A stretch of DNA of 64,000 nt from Bifidobacterium breve. GTDB lineage: Bacteria > Actinomycetota > Actinomycetes > Nanopelagicales > Nanopelagicaceae. The notes under the pieces are model-generated. The model saw nothing but the letters and a program-made list of their open reading frames with translations, was not told the DNA's origin and searched no databases. The DNA lies in assembly GCA_945883755.1 (NCBI GenBank), contig CAMCXX010000001.1:88161-152160 (forward strand), in the 5' to 3' direction. Positions 9,038-17,467 of the stretch are shown piece by piece. The position numbers were made by a program, and so were the translations under genes. Positions within the stretch are counted from its first letter, which is position 1, and every line of letters starts with the position of its first letter.

Positions 9038-9651
9038 GCCGGATTAATCTATATATTCTCCTTTTAATTGCGCCGATTACCCTCTACTCATTGTTCATTA
9101 TTAAAAGTGAGTTGCTCCGAATTTTATCAATTTCAAATTACACCAAACAGCAGATGTATTTAACAAAAATATTAAGGGTAATTACCAGATCTCAGATAAA
9201 TCAGGCCGAGCTAAATCAAGAGTTATCAAAGATGTTGCAAATGCTAGCAATTATGATTTCAGCTGGTGAAAGCTCTGTTGCTGCTCTTAAATACATCAGC
9301 GAAAGGAGCAGTGGCAGATTGACCGCGCTAATCAAAGCAAGCCTAGATAATTACAAAAATAATGGTAATTTATTTAGCACTTTAGAGTATGTATCTTCAG
9401 CCACTAACTCCGCTCAAGTCCGGAGATTACTCAACGCAGTCAGAGTCTCATCTGAACGTGGTTCCCCGATACTTGATACCTTACAAAATCAGGTGCGCTC
9501 ACTAAATAAAGAGATCAAGGTGAATTTATTAAATAAGGCTGGAAAGAGTGAGATTGCACTTCTTGTGCCAGTTGTTTTCTTGATTCTTCCTACCTCAATT
9601 CTCTTTGCAGTTTGGCCATCAATTTATGGTTTAAGCAACTCTGGATATTGA
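9034..9651 (+). CDS. tadC: Tad pilus inner-membrane platform protein TadC-like
   Basis: This 205-residue protein is the second T2SS-F-like protein. An N-terminal membrane segment (LYILLLIAPITLYSLFII) and the conserved helical domain MLAIMISAGESSVAALKYIS lead to a C-terminal hydrophobic hairpin after GKSEIALLVPVVFLILP. It directly follows tadB with a 4-base overlap. The downstream gap of 161 bases before the pilin gene is the largest inside the locus, so the pilin may have its own promoter. Confidence 0.85.
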   Translation: MSRINLYILLLIAPITLYSLFIIKSELLRILSISNYTKQQMYLTKILRVITRSQINQAELNQELSKMLQMLAIMISAGESSVAALKYISERSSGRLTALIKASLDNYKNNGNLFSTLEYVSSATNSAQVRRLLNAVRVSSERGSPILDTLQNQVRSLNKEIKVNLLNKAGKSEIALLVPVVFLILPTSILFAVWPSIYGLSNSGY

Positions 9652-9812
9652 GCTTATCCACAGATTCCTGAAGTTTAAATCTCAGTCAATAGAGAAGTGG
9701 ATACCTTTTATCGCTGGACAAATCAATACAGCCAATAACTTTTGGTTCTAGCTGATTGATCCAACTACTTAAATAAGCGGAAAGAAATAGAGAAAAAGGG
9801 AGCACTGATCAT

Positions 9813-10049
9813 ATGAAAGAGAAGTTTTTAGTAAAGATGATCGACATTAATTTGATGATTCAAAGACAATTTAATAATGCATCAAAATCAACAGCATTTC
9901 TAAATCGAAAGAGTCGTGGGGATGTTCCAGGATGGGTTCTAGTTGTATTAATGACCACCGCTTTGGTAACTGGAATTTGGTCGATTGCAGCGCCAAAACT
10001 TACAACAATTTTGAGAAACTCATTAGATGCAATGGGTGGAATCAAATAA
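9813..10049 (+). CDS. Flp pilin-like protein (actinobacterial DUF4244-type)
   Basis: This 78-residue protein has a 35-residue hydrophilic leader, then RGDVPGWVLVVLMTTALVTGIW and a short C-terminal tail. The RGDVPGW-V-L motif followed by one hydrophobic helix is the hallmark of the small pilin-like proteins that follow tadC in actinobacteria. They are thought to be the structural pilin of the Tad system. No prepilin peptidase gene is in the window. AAGGGAG lies about 10 bases before the ATG. Identification rests on the motif and its place in the operon. Confidence 0.82.
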   Translation: MKEKFLVKMIDINLMIQRQFNNASKSTAFLNRKSRGDVPGWVLVVLMTTALVTGIWSIAAPKLTTILRNSLDAMGGIK

Positions 10050-10055
10050 TAGAAA

Positions 10056-10418
10056 ATGGATTATTTCAGAGTACGAAAATTATCTCTATCATTTTCAAGT
10101 AAGGGAAATGTTGAATCTTTCCTAACCATACTTCCGCAGGTTGTGATTTTCTTAATCTCTCTGCAATTGCTTTTCCTCTCCATGAATAGAAATATTGGTG
10201 GGTATCTGGATCAAAAAAAGATATCTGAAGCGGCAATGCAAAGCAGCGCAAGAAGTGGCATGGGCGGTCAGCAAGATTACGAGAGGTTATCGATGATTGG
10301 CGGAGGCGAGCTCTTGATTAGGAATCGAGAGGTAAGTCAGCGAAATTTACTCAGCCGCTTTTGGCCCAGCAAGGTAAAGCTGCTTTCTATTGTTGTTGAT
10401 GAATCAAGCATTCAATAA
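10056..10418 (+). CDS. TadE-like minor pseudopilin
   Basis: This 120-residue protein has one N-terminal hydrophobic helix preceded by GNVESFLTILPQVV, the Glu-containing motif shared by TadE-like pseudopilins. A polar extracytoplasmic part follows. It lies 6 bases after the pilin gene and 9 bases before another TadE-like gene, so it is cotranscribed. Minor pilins of this type initiate or cap Tad pili. The sequence is too short and divergent to separate TadE from TadF. Confidence 0.7.
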   Translation: MDYFRVRKLSLSFSSKGNVESFLTILPQVVIFLISLQLLFLSMNRNIGGYLDQKKISEAAMQSSARSGMGGQQDYERLSMIGGGELLIRNREVSQRNLLSRFWPSKVKLLSIVVDESSIQ

Positions 10419-10427
10419 AAAATTATC

Positions 10428-10847
10428 ATGAAGTTAGGTATCTTGCTTAGAAGCACACGAGGTTCAGCAATATCAGAGTTCTTGGTTTTCACCCTACCTT
10501 TTTTTACAGCACTACTTGTTATGGTGGTTTTAATAAATGATAAATCTATGGCTATAAGTGAGGCAAAGAATCTTGCTCGTCAATCTGTACGAGCATTTGT
10601 TACCAGCCCTTCAAATGAGTTGGCACGGGTGAGGGCTTATCAAGTAATTGATCTATATCAAAGCAGGTTAAGCGATGGTGAAAAATTCAAGCGAAAGATA
10701 GCGATGACAATTAATTGTTCAGAATCACCATGTTTAGTCAAAGGTGGAAAAGTTACTGTTCAAATTAAAGTGAGTGCAAGTGGTGTGAATGGATTAACCT
10801 CAGATGTAGTTGCAGAGGCCAGCGAGTTCGTCGATCTATGGCGCTAA
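10428..10847 (+). CDS. TadE-like pilus assembly protein
   Basis: This 139-residue protein begins RSTRGSAISEFLVFTLPFFTALLVMVVLIN. The (G)SA-x-x-EF followed by a single hydrophobic helix is the TadE-like signature (Pfam TadE). The rest is extracytoplasmic and contains a Cys pair in NCSESPCLVKGG that could form a small disulphide loop. It overlaps the next gene by 10 bases, which suggests translational coupling. It is most likely a minor pseudopilin of the Tad system. Confidence 0.78.
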   Translation: MKLGILLRSTRGSAISEFLVFTLPFFTALLVMVVLINDKSMAISEAKNLARQSVRAFVTSPSNELARVRAYQVIDLYQSRLSDGEKFKRKIAMTINCSESPCLVKGGKVTVQIKVSASGVNGLTSDVVAEASEFVDLWR

Positions 10848-11299
10848 GGCGATTTCAATCAAAAGGATCTTTAATTCCACTTTCATTTGGATTTTTTCTT
10901 ATCTCCCTAACTTTAATCTTCATCTCTATTAACATCGGTTCTGCATACTCGACAAAGAGAGAGCTAATAAATGTTGGTGAGTCGGCGATTCAGCGCTCAG
11001 CTCATGAGATAGATAGAATCGCATACTATCTAGAGTTAAATCGCTTTACTTTTGAAAAGCGAGTTCCAATTGACTGCAGTCAAGCCAAATCTGTATTTAT
11101 GAAGTTGATATCAAACTCAACCGTCTCTGGTAAGGAGATAACGGTTATTAACTTTGATTGCAATATCTTTGAAGTTAAAGCAGAGATCGCTATTACAGGT
11201 AAGCTTCCAATTGATATACCCTTTCAAGGTATGAGTAATCCGAAAACAATCGAAATAAGTGCAACAGTTGGCGCTAACTCGCCATATCAACTGCCTTAG
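10838..11299 (+). CDS. TadG-like / Flp pilus-associated membrane protein
   Basis: This 153-residue protein has a basic start, then KGSLIPLSFGFFLISLTLIFISINIGSAY, a hydrophobic helix typical of the putative Flp pilus-assembly TadE/G-like family (the last gene of actinobacterial Tad loci, compare Rv3654c). The remaining part is extracytoplasmic with two Cys. There is no von Willebrand domain, so this is the short actinobacterial version. It ends 15 bases before prfB, which is probably expressed partly by read-through from this operon. Confidence 0.7.
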   Translation: MALRRFQSKGSLIPLSFGFFLISLTLIFISINIGSAYSTKRELINVGESAIQRSAHEIDRIAYYLELNRFTFEKRVPIDCSQAKSVFMKLISNSTVSGKEITVINFDCNIFEVKAEIAITGKLPIDIPFQGMSNPKTIEISATVGANSPYQLP

Positions 11300-11314
11300 C
11301 ATTACTCTTTGCGA

Positions 11315-12421
11315 ATGGCCGCACGTGAATATGCAGATGAAATCGCAAAGATAAATATAACTTTGCAATCAATTGAACAGGTATTAAATCTACCTAAGTT
11401 AATTGAGTTAGCGGCAGATTTAGAGGCCCAAGCTAGTGTGCCAAATCTTTGGGATGATCCAGAAAAAGCCCAGGTAGTAACCTCTAAGTTATCAAGGGCG
11501 CAATCAACTATAAATAAAATTCAAGGTATCCGCACTCGATTAGATGATCTACCGGTAATGATTGAACTAGCAGATGCCGAAGCAGATAAAGCGGCTGCGT
11601 ATAAAGATATTGATTCAGAGTTAGATAACTTAACAAAAACAATAAATGATTTAGAGGTTCAAACATTACTTAGCGGTGAATATGATGATCGTGATGCCTT
11701 AATGACTATCCGTTCAGAGGCTGGTGGTGTTGAAGCAGCTGATTGGGCAGAGATGTTGATGCGTATGTACTTAAGATTTTGTGAGCGCCATTCATATAAG
11801 ACCGACGTTTTAGAAACCTCATATGCCGAAGAGGCGGGAATTAAATCAACCACCTTTCGAATCTCAGCCCCGTATGCATATGGTCGCCTATCGGTAGAAC
11901 AGGGAACTCACCGATTAGTTCGCATCTCACCATTTGATTCACAATCTCGCCGGCACACATCATTTGCTGGTGTTGAAGTAGTTCCAGTTGTTGAACAGAG
12001 TGATCATATTGAGATTGATGAAAAGGATTTAAGAGTTGATGTTTATCGCTCATCAGGTCCTGGTGGTCAAGGAGTTAACACAACAGATTCTGCAGTTCGA
12101 ATCACACATCTACCTTCCGGCATAGTTGTCTCCTGCCAAAATGAGCGTTCACAAATTCAAAACAAAGCAACCGCGATGGCAGTTTTGCAATCAAAGTTGT
12201 TAGAGAGGCGTCGCCAAGAAGAGCGAGCAAAGATGGATGCATTAAAGGGTGATAACTCTGGTTCGTGGGGAAATCAAATGCGTTCATATGTTTTAGCGCC
12301 TTATCAAATGGTGAAAGATCTAAGAACTGATTTTGAAGTTGGAAATCCATCAGCGGTGCTAGATGGGGATCTTGATGGATTTATTGAAGCTGGAATCAAG
12401 TGGCGAAAAAGCCGCGATTAA
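11315..12421 (+). CDS. prfB: Peptide chain release factor 2 (RF2)
   Basis: This is a class I release factor for UAA/UGA codons. The GGQ peptidyl-hydrolysis loop is in [20 protein letters not shown]. The [30 protein letters not shown] region follows the RF2 pattern, and the N-terminal coiled coil is present. The gene is intact in one frame. The programmed frameshift found in many bacterial prfB genes is absent, as usual in actinobacteria. The ORF opens with TTG at 11309, and I prefer the ATG at 11315. The RF1 gene is at 40143. prfB upstream of ftsEX-smpB-ssrA is the standard actinobacterial order. Confidence 0.96.
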   Translation: MAAREYADEIAKINITLQSIEQVLNLPKLIELAADLEAQASVPNLWDDPEKAQVVTSKLSRAQSTINKIQGIRTRLDDLPVMIELADAEADKAAAYKDIDSELDNLTKTINDLEVQTLLSGEYDDRDALMTIRSEAGGVEAADWAEMLMRMYLRFCERHSYKTDVLETSYAEEAGIKSTTFRISAPYAYGRLSVEQGTHRLVRISPFDSQSRRHTSFAGVEVVPVVEQSDHIEIDEKDLRVDVYRSSGPGGQGVNTTDSAVRITHLPSGIVVSCQNERSQIQNKATAMAVLQSKLLERRRQEERAKMDALKGDNSGSWGNQMRSYVLAPYQMVKDLRTDFEVGNPSAVLDGDLDGFIEAGIKWRKSRD

Positions 12422-12544
12422 TTTCACATAATTAAATTCTCAGGCAAATCACGCATAAAATTCGCAGGTAAAACTCCTTAAATTATTTAAATTGCGTGTA
12501 AATCAGGAAATATACCCATTACTTATCTAAACTGGGGGCTTACC

Positions 12545-12576
12545 GAAATTAGGCTAACGATGGAAATTAGGCTAAC
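12545..12576 (+). repeat. 14-bp direct repeat upstream of ftsE
   Basis: GAAATTAGGCTAAC occurs twice (12545-12558 and 12563-12576) with an 18-base period, about 20 bases before the ftsE GTG. A partial related element (GAAAGGCTTA) follows. It could be a regulator binding site or a local duplication. The sequence does not tell which. Confidence 0.6.
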
Positions 12577-12595
12577 TACCGAAAGGCTTAGTTAA

Positions 12596-13285
12596 GTGAT
12601 TCGTTTTGAAAATGTGTCCAAGATGTATCCCAAGCAAGAGCGGGCTGCGCTGGATAGTGTCAATCTTGAAATTACCAAAGGTGAGTTTGCATTCCTAGTT
12701 GGTCAATCTGGCTCTGGTAAATCAACATTTTTAAGATTGGTGCTGCGAGAAGAGCGACCATCTGCTGGAACTATCCATGTAGCTGGCAAGGATTTAAATA
12801 CCTTGAAAGACCATAAGATTCCTGATTTACGCCGCCAAGTTGGTACCGTCTTCCAAGATTTTCGGTTGTTACCAAATAAAACTGTTGCTGAAAATGTTGC
12901 CTTCACTTTGCATGTGCTGGGTTACTCATCCAAACAAATAAGTCGTGAGGTACCAGAGGTTTTAGAGTTAGTTGGACTTGAAGAGAAATCTGAACGAAAA
13001 CCTGGTGAGTTATCGGGTGGTGAACAACAACGTGTAGCAATTGCTCGGGCTTATGTATCAAGGCCAGCTATTTTGATTGCGGATGAGCCAACTGGAAATT
13101 TAGATCCAGCAACATCTGTCGGAATTATGAAGTTGCTAGATCGCATTAATCGCGAAGGCACCACAGTCGTAATGGCAACCCATGATTCAGGAATTGTGGA
13201 TCAGATGCGAAAGCGAGTAATTGAGTTAGATGGTGGCCATGTAATCCGCGATCAAGCTCGTGGTGTTTACGGCTACACAGGTTAA
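12596..13285 (+). CDS. ftsE: Cell division ATP-binding protein FtsE
   Basis: This 229-residue ABC ATPase has Walker A GQSGSGKS at residues 36-43, signature LSGGEQQRVAIARA from about 139 and Walker B ILIADEPTGNLDP. The FtsE-specific Q-loop context VFQDFRLLPNKTVAENV is present. With FtsX it forms a membrane complex that activates peptidoglycan hydrolases at the divisome. The start is GTG at 12596. It is followed by ftsX after 39 bases, as expected for the conserved pair. Confidence 0.97.
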   Translation: MIRFENVSKMYPKQERAALDSVNLEITKGEFAFLVGQSGSGKSTFLRLVLREERPSAGTIHVAGKDLNTLKDHKIPDLRRQVGTVFQDFRLLPNKTVAENVAFTLHVLGYSSKQISREVPEVLELVGLEEKSERKPGELSGGEQQRVAIARAYVSRPAILIADEPTGNLDPATSVGIMKLLDRINREGTTVVMATHDSGIVDQMRKRVIELDGGHVIRDQARGVYGYTG

Positions 13286-13324
13286 TTAACGGGAATTTAA
13301 AGACGAGACGGATAGGGTAGAAAC

Positions 13325-14227
13325 ATGAGAGCAAAGTTTGTTGCTAAAGAGGTCGGTATTGGCCTGCGCCGAAACCTAACTATGACCTTTGCGGTAATGA
13401 TTACCGTAGCGATCTCACTGACCCTTCTTGGAATTGGTTTATTGGCAAACTCACAGGTTAAAGTGATGAAGGATTATTGGTATGACAAGATTGAGGTTTC
13501 AATCTTTCTTTGCGGTTCACTTTCAGATTCACCATCCTGTTCTAATGGCGTAATTACACCGGAACAGAAAATTTCGATTCAACGTGATCTGCAAAATCTT
13601 CCGGTGGTTGATGAGGTTTTTTATGAGACCCAAGCTGAAGCATTTAATCGTTTTCAGGAACGTTTTGAAGGTTCTGCAATTGCCCAAAATGTAACACCAG
13701 ATCAATTACCAGAATCATTCCGAGTTAAGTTAAAGGATCCAACCAAGTTTGCTGTTATTGATAGCGCCTTTAGTGGTCGACCAGGAGTTGATATCGTTCA
13801 AGATCAACGAGCAATTTTAGATAAGTTCTTTAAATTATTAGGAGTATTAAGAAATGGTGCTCTAGCGATTGGCTTAGCCTCTGTCTTAACCGCTGCCCTA
13901 TTAATTAGCAACACCTTAAGAATTGCCGCATTCAATCGTCGCCGTGAAACCGGCGTAATGAAATTAGTTGGCGCATCCTCATTCTCAATTCAACTACCAT
14001 TTTTGCTAGAAGGAATTTTCGCCGCTATTTCAGGCTGGGTAGTTGCTACTGGATTTTTAGCTGGCTTTAAATGGGTGGTTGATGAAAGAGTTGCACCATT
14101 ACTTACCTTCACACAGTTCTTTACATGGACAGATGTCCTAAATGCATCACTGCTATTACTAGCAACTGGCTTAATTGTAAGTAGCGTTGCCTCTGTTGTT
14201 ACATTGCGTAAGTACCTAAAGGTTTAA
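13325..14227 (+). CDS. ftsX: Cell division protein FtsX (permease-like)
   Basis: This 300-residue integral membrane protein has an N-terminal helix (about 20-42) and an extracytoplasmic domain of about 130 residues containing two Cys in FLCGSLSDSPSC. Three further helices (about 180-200, 225-250, 275-293) carry the FtsX motif NTLRIAAFNRRRETGVMKLVGAS. Through its outer loop FtsX relays FtsE ATPase activity to cell-wall amidases. It lies between ftsE and smpB in the conserved order. Confidence 0.96.
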   Translation: MRAKFVAKEVGIGLRRNLTMTFAVMITVAISLTLLGIGLLANSQVKVMKDYWYDKIEVSIFLCGSLSDSPSCSNGVITPEQKISIQRDLQNLPVVDEVFYETQAEAFNRFQERFEGSAIAQNVTPDQLPESFRVKLKDPTKFAVIDSAFSGRPGVDIVQDQRAILDKFFKLLGVLRNGALAIGLASVLTAALLISNTLRIAAFNRRRETGVMKLVGASSFSIQLPFLLEGIFAAISGWVVATGFLAGFKWVVDERVAPLLTFTQFFTWTDVLNASLLLLATGLIVSSVASVVTLRKYLKV

Positions 14228-14254
14228 TTAGACCGATTTAGGTCGAGGCTGCCT

Positions 14255-14761
14255 ATGGTTAAAGAGTTAGGCAAAAAGATAATTGCCCAAAATAAGACCG
14301 CCCGCCATGAGTACTTTATTGAGGATGTCTATGAGTGCGGTTTGGTATTAACTGGTACAGAGGTTAAATCATTACGTGCTGGCCGTGCCTCATTAACTGA
14401 TGGTTACGCCATGGCTCGAGATGGTGAAATCTGGGTAAGTGGAGTTCATATTCCCGAATACAACCAAGGTAGTTGGACCAACCACATGCCAAGACGTGAG
14501 CGAAAACTTTTGCTTCATAAAAGAGAGATTGCACAAATTAATGGAGTTATCAAGGCTGGTGGATTAACCCTGATTCCGCTATCGCTTTACTTTAAAGATG
14601 GAAAAGCCAAGATTGAGATTGCCATCGCAAAGGGTAAGAAAGCACATGACAAACGAAATACCTTGATGGAGAAACAGGCTGAGCGTGAGGTTGCCCGTGA
14701 GGTTTCTAGAAGAAACTCTGGCAAGGGCGGTAAGCGAAGTAAAGATCAGGATTACGACTAG
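14255..14761 (+). CDS. smpB: SsrA-binding protein SmpB
   Basis: This 168-residue protein has the OB-fold core of Smp[42 protein letters not shown] basic C-terminal tail ends in [13 protein letters not shown]. It binds tmRNA and is essential for trans-translation, which rescues stalled ribosomes. Its RNA partner gene ssrA starts 100 bases downstream. The 27-base gap from ftsX suggests cotranscription. Confidence 0.97.
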   Translation: MVKELGKKIIAQNKTARHEYFIEDVYECGLVLTGTEVKSLRAGRASLTDGYAMARDGEIWVSGVHIPEYNQGSWTNHMPRRERKLLLHKREIAQINGVIKAGGLTLIPLSLYFKDGKAKIEIAIAKGKKAHDKRNTLMEKQAEREVAREVSRRNSGKGGKRSKDQDYD

Positions 14762-14860
14762 TAGTTTTATCAGGATTATCAGTTTTTGGAATAACCCTCT
14801 AAAATATGTGGTTCACTACAAATACAATTACATATCGAAATAGTAAATCGCTTTAATCTT

Positions 14861-15229
14861 GGGGGTGATCGGTCTCGACTTTAGTCGTTACTTCAAGGGA
14901 AGCGGGCCGAGGAAGCCGTGATGATCTCGTTAACCACAAAAACATGGCAAAACATAAGCGCAAGTAAAACTGCCGCTGATTATCAACTAGCTGCCTAAGC
15001 TAGCTCTGATGTCCGTTACCCAGAGTTTGTTCTCGCCTCTGGATCTAACGTCGCTAGAGAACTTACCTCTAATCATGTTGCGGGGATTAATGGGGAAATA
15101 AAACTGTAACTGAGTTCGTAAACTACTTGTGCATGTGAGAGTTTGAACTGAGAAAACGATAATTGCACTACGCCCGTAGAAGACTTGGATGATAGCTAGA
15201 GGACCCGGGTTCAATTCCCGGCACCTCCA
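14861..15229 (+). ncRNA. ssrA: Transfer-messenger RNA (tmRNA)
   Basis: This one-piece tmRNA fills the 470-base space after smpB. The 5' end GGGGGTGATCGGTCTCGAC pairs through GGGGGTG with the 3' CACCTCC, and a T-arm (GGGTTCAATTCCC) precedes the acceptor end. CCA is not encoded, since ACTT follows. The tag reading frame starts at GCA 14960-14962 and ends at TAA 14996-14998. It encodes ASKTAADYQLAA, which ends in the usual protease-recognised LAA. The length of about 369 nt fits the family. The 3' end abuts the stop codon of the next minus-strand gene. Confidence 0.95.
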
Positions 15230-15230
15230 C

Positions 15231-15512
15231 TTATTTCTTAAAGACTCGATAGATTGCGATTAAAGCAAAGATAATTCCAATTCCGCCAAAGATTCTTCCT
15301 CCAAGTGAATTAACTTGAGTGAATATTTGCAGACCAATTAAAAATGAGATACCAGCAAGTGCCAGAGTCACAATTCTTTGCAGGGGTCTCGCAGTCAAAT
15401 TTGACATCGCTCTAGTTTTGCGAAAAGTTAAGAGCACGGCAATTACACCACTAACCAACATTGTCATCATTAGCAATGAAACTAGCAGGGCAAGTGACTT
15501 CATAAGGTCCAT
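15231..15512 (-). CDS. Small membrane protein, unknown function
   Basis: From the ATG at 15512 this encodes about 93 residues with three hydrophobic segments (LALLVSLLMMTMLVSGVIAVLL, RIVTLALAGISFLIGLQIF, IFGGIGIIFALIAIYRVF). The ORF track extends to a TTG at 15530, but MDLMKS is the likelier start because the extra codons fall in an inverted repeat. Its stop codon is one base past the mature tmRNA end, so the two convergent transcription units share no spacer. I do not recognise the family. Confidence 0.55.
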   Translation of the reverse strand: MDLMKSLALLVSLLMMTMLVSGVIAVLLTFRKTRAMSNLTARPLQRIVTLALAGISFLIGLQIFTQVNSLGGRIFGGIGIIFALIAIYRVFKK

Positions 15513-15521
15513 AGTATGTTG

Positions 15522-15610
15522 CCTAGACAAGTAATCAAAGGGTGGTCCTGCCGACCTGGTGATTAAGAGTAATCACTGGTCGGCAAGACCCCCTTTTGCT
15601 TGAGTCTAGG
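15522..15610. repeat. Long imperfect inverted repeat / hairpin
   Basis: Outer arms CCTAGAC (15522-15528) and GTCTAGG (15604-15610) enclose an inner stem. GGTCCTGCCGACCTGGTGATTA at 15544-15565 faces TAATCACTGGTCGGCAAGACC at 15570-15590 across an AGAG loop, with 19 of about 22 positions paired. Between outer and inner arms AAG and AAAGGG also match. No long T-run follows on either strand, so it is not a standard terminator. It may be a small structured RNA, a MITE-like element or a regulatory hairpin. Confidence 0.75.
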
Positions 15611-15667
15611 ACTATCTTTACCTAGTCGGCACTAACTTAAAGATATTTATAAAATAATAGTCTTCTG

Positions 15668-16156
15668 TTAATTATCAAAGGTCTCAGCTAAAGCATTTAT
15701 AGAGATTACAACTTTTTTAAGGTCTAAATCACCAATCCATAATTGCTTGATTTCTCCATCAATTGGAACTTGGAAACTAGTTCGAGCCCATTTGGTTTCA
15801 CCTGGATTGAGCGTGGTCGAGATGTAATCAGTGGCATTACTGTACTGGTCACTAGAATCAGCTTGATAAGTTCGAGAATCCACCCGTAAAAATACATCTC
15901 CATATATTTTTACAGGCTCATCTGAGTTGTTCGTCAAATCGTATGTCACATCACACATATATTTGGCAGGGTCAGTCCAAGGAACACATATTGTGCCTAC
16001 ATCCCGAAGCTTTCCGATTAATGATTGGTCTTGGATTGTTGATTGGTCTTTGACCTCATCAGAACTGTTTCTACCTGTATATGCATCATATCCGAGTAAA
16101 ATAACGGCACCTAGTAAACCCCAGGCAATAGCTTGCTTTATGTCTGCTGGACTCAT
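15668..16156 (-). CDS. Membrane-anchored extracytoplasmic protein, unknown function
   Basis: This 162-residue protein has one N-terminal membrane segment (AIAWGLLGAVILLGYDAYTG) and a secreted-side domain rich in beta-strand patterns. That domain contains CDVTYDLTNNSDEPVKIYGDVFLRV and LNPGETKWARTSFQVP. This alternation resembles immunoglobulin-like accessory domains (DUF4352 or FxLYD type), but I cannot assign a family. Two Cys (TICVPW, YMCDV) may form a disulphide. It lies downstream of tmRNA, where genomes often carry variable genes. Confidence 0.6.
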   Translation of the reverse strand: MSPADIKQAIAWGLLGAVILLGYDAYTGRNSSDEVKDQSTIQDQSLIGKLRDVGTICVPWTDPAKYMCDVTYDLTNNSDEPVKIYGDVFLRVDSRTYQADSSDQYSNATDYISTTLNPGETKWARTSFQVPIDGEIKQLWIGDLDLKKVVISINALAETFDN

Positions 16157-16263
16157 TGTTTAAGTATGTCACCAAAAGCTTTCATACGATATGTCTGTCT
16201 TTGAATTGTTTAGGCTTCTGCCCCTAGCTATAAATAGCAACACTTTTGGTAAAGCTCCCTAAC

Positions 16264-17343
16264 CTATTCTTCCCTCTGCCCACTCACATTTAACTCATCA
16301 GGAGTGTTATGCACACCTTTAATGTCACCAGTAGGACGAACACCACTCAACTTATGTCCAGCACCATCTCGTTGCAACGGGCGAACCGCTTTGCTCCAAT
16401 CAGGTGGCACCACACCCAGCACACCCTTTTGGAAATCATCAAATGCTTTTAAAACTTCAGCCTTTGTATTCATCACAAAGGGACCCATCCACGCAACGCT
16501 CTCTTTAATTGGCTGTCCACCCAAAATTAAAATATCCATCTGCGGAGCACGAGACTCTTGAACCGTATTAGCTGAAATAACAATGACATCACCATCGCGG
16601 TAGGTCACTAACTGTCCTGTTTTAATTGGATGCTTCTCATCGCCAACTGTGCCATGACCATGCAAAACATAGGCAAGTGCGTTGTAATTTGGATTCCAAG
16701 GCAGACGAAGCTGCGCACCTGGTTGCAATGTTGCATGCACAATTGTGATTGGAGTTTGGGTTGAGCCTGGACCCTTATGGCCAGCAACCTCTCCAGCAAT
16801 TACTCGAAGTAATGCACCGCCATCAGCTGATGACAAAAGCGCAACATCTGAAGCACGTAAATCTTGATAAGCCGGTGGTGACCATTTCTTCTCAGCTGGC
16901 AGATTTACCCAAAGTTGGAAACCATGAAATAACCCACCACTCATAACTAAATGCTCTGGTGGAGTTTCAATATGCAAAATTCCAGCACCTGCGGTCATCC
17001 ATTGGGTATCGCCATCGGAAATTGTTCCGCCGCCACCATGATTGTCGTAGTGATCAAAGATTCCATCAATAATGTAGGTAACTGTTTCAAAGCCACGATG
17101 TGGATGCCATGGTGTTCCCTTTGGTTCACCAGGTGCGTACTCAACCTCACCCATTTGATCTAAGTGAATAAATGGATCTAAATCTGCTAAATCAACTCCG
17201 GCAAATGCGCGACGAACTGGAAAGCCTTCACCCTCATGTCCTTGAGGTGCGGTGGTAACAGATTTAACTCTGCGAGCAGAGGAAACAGGATCTGCAACAA
17301 CGCGAGGCAGTACGGTGATATCGGCAACGGTTACTGCTGGCAT
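16264..17343 (-). CDS. Pirin family protein
   Basis: This 359-residue bicupin has the pirin metal site in WHPHRGFETVTYIIDG, the downstream HYDNHGGGGTISDGDTQWMTAGAGILHIE and a second cupin (LPWNPNYNALAYVLHGHG). The C-terminal extension ending in LNVSGQREE is longer than in the basic family of about 290 residues. Bacterial pirins act as quercetin dioxygenases or bind metabolic enzymes, and the role here is unknown. An 8-bp inverted repeat (ATTCCAAC, GTTGGAAT; 17430-17455) lies in the upstream gap and could be an operator. Confidence 0.92.
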   Translation of the reverse strand: MPAVTVADITVLPRVVADPVSSARRVKSVTTAPQGHEGEGFPVRRAFAGVDLADLDPFIHLDQMGEVEYAPGEPKGTPWHPHRGFETVTYIIDGIFDHYDNHGGGGTISDGDTQWMTAGAGILHIETPPEHLVMSGGLFHGFQLWVNLPAEKKWSPPAYQDLRASDVALLSSADGGALLRVIAGEVAGHKGPGSTQTPITIVHATLQPGAQLRLPWNPNYNALAYVLHGHGTVGDEKHPIKTGQLVTYRDGDVIVISANTVQESRAPQMDILILGGQPIKESVAWMGPFVMNTKAEVLKAFDDFQKGVLGVVPPDWSKAVRPLQRDGAGHKLSGVRPTGDIKGVHNTPDELNVSGQREE

Positions 17344-17467
17344 CTGTTAACTCCTCGAGCTTCTTGGTTAATTGAAGATGTTGAACTTTCAATTACTTCA
17401 GAGTGTATAACAAAATTTATGTTATGGATATTCCAACCTTTATTTTTGTTGGAATCTAGATTGTGAA

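Noticed and set aside
11309-11420. Possible programmed frameshift in prfB
   Set aside because: The reading frame is continuous from start to stop and no in-frame UGA with a slippery CUU context is present.
15231-16263. Genomic island or prophage integrated at ssrA
   Set aside because: There is no integrase and no duplicated tmRNA 3' end, and the two small genes are only suggestive of variability.
17430-17455. 8-bp inverted repeat (ATTCCAAC/GTTGGAAT) as a terminator of pntB
   Set aside because: The loop is 10 nt with no T-tract in the needed direction and it lies nearer the pirin start. It is mentioned under the pirin gene as a possible operator only.
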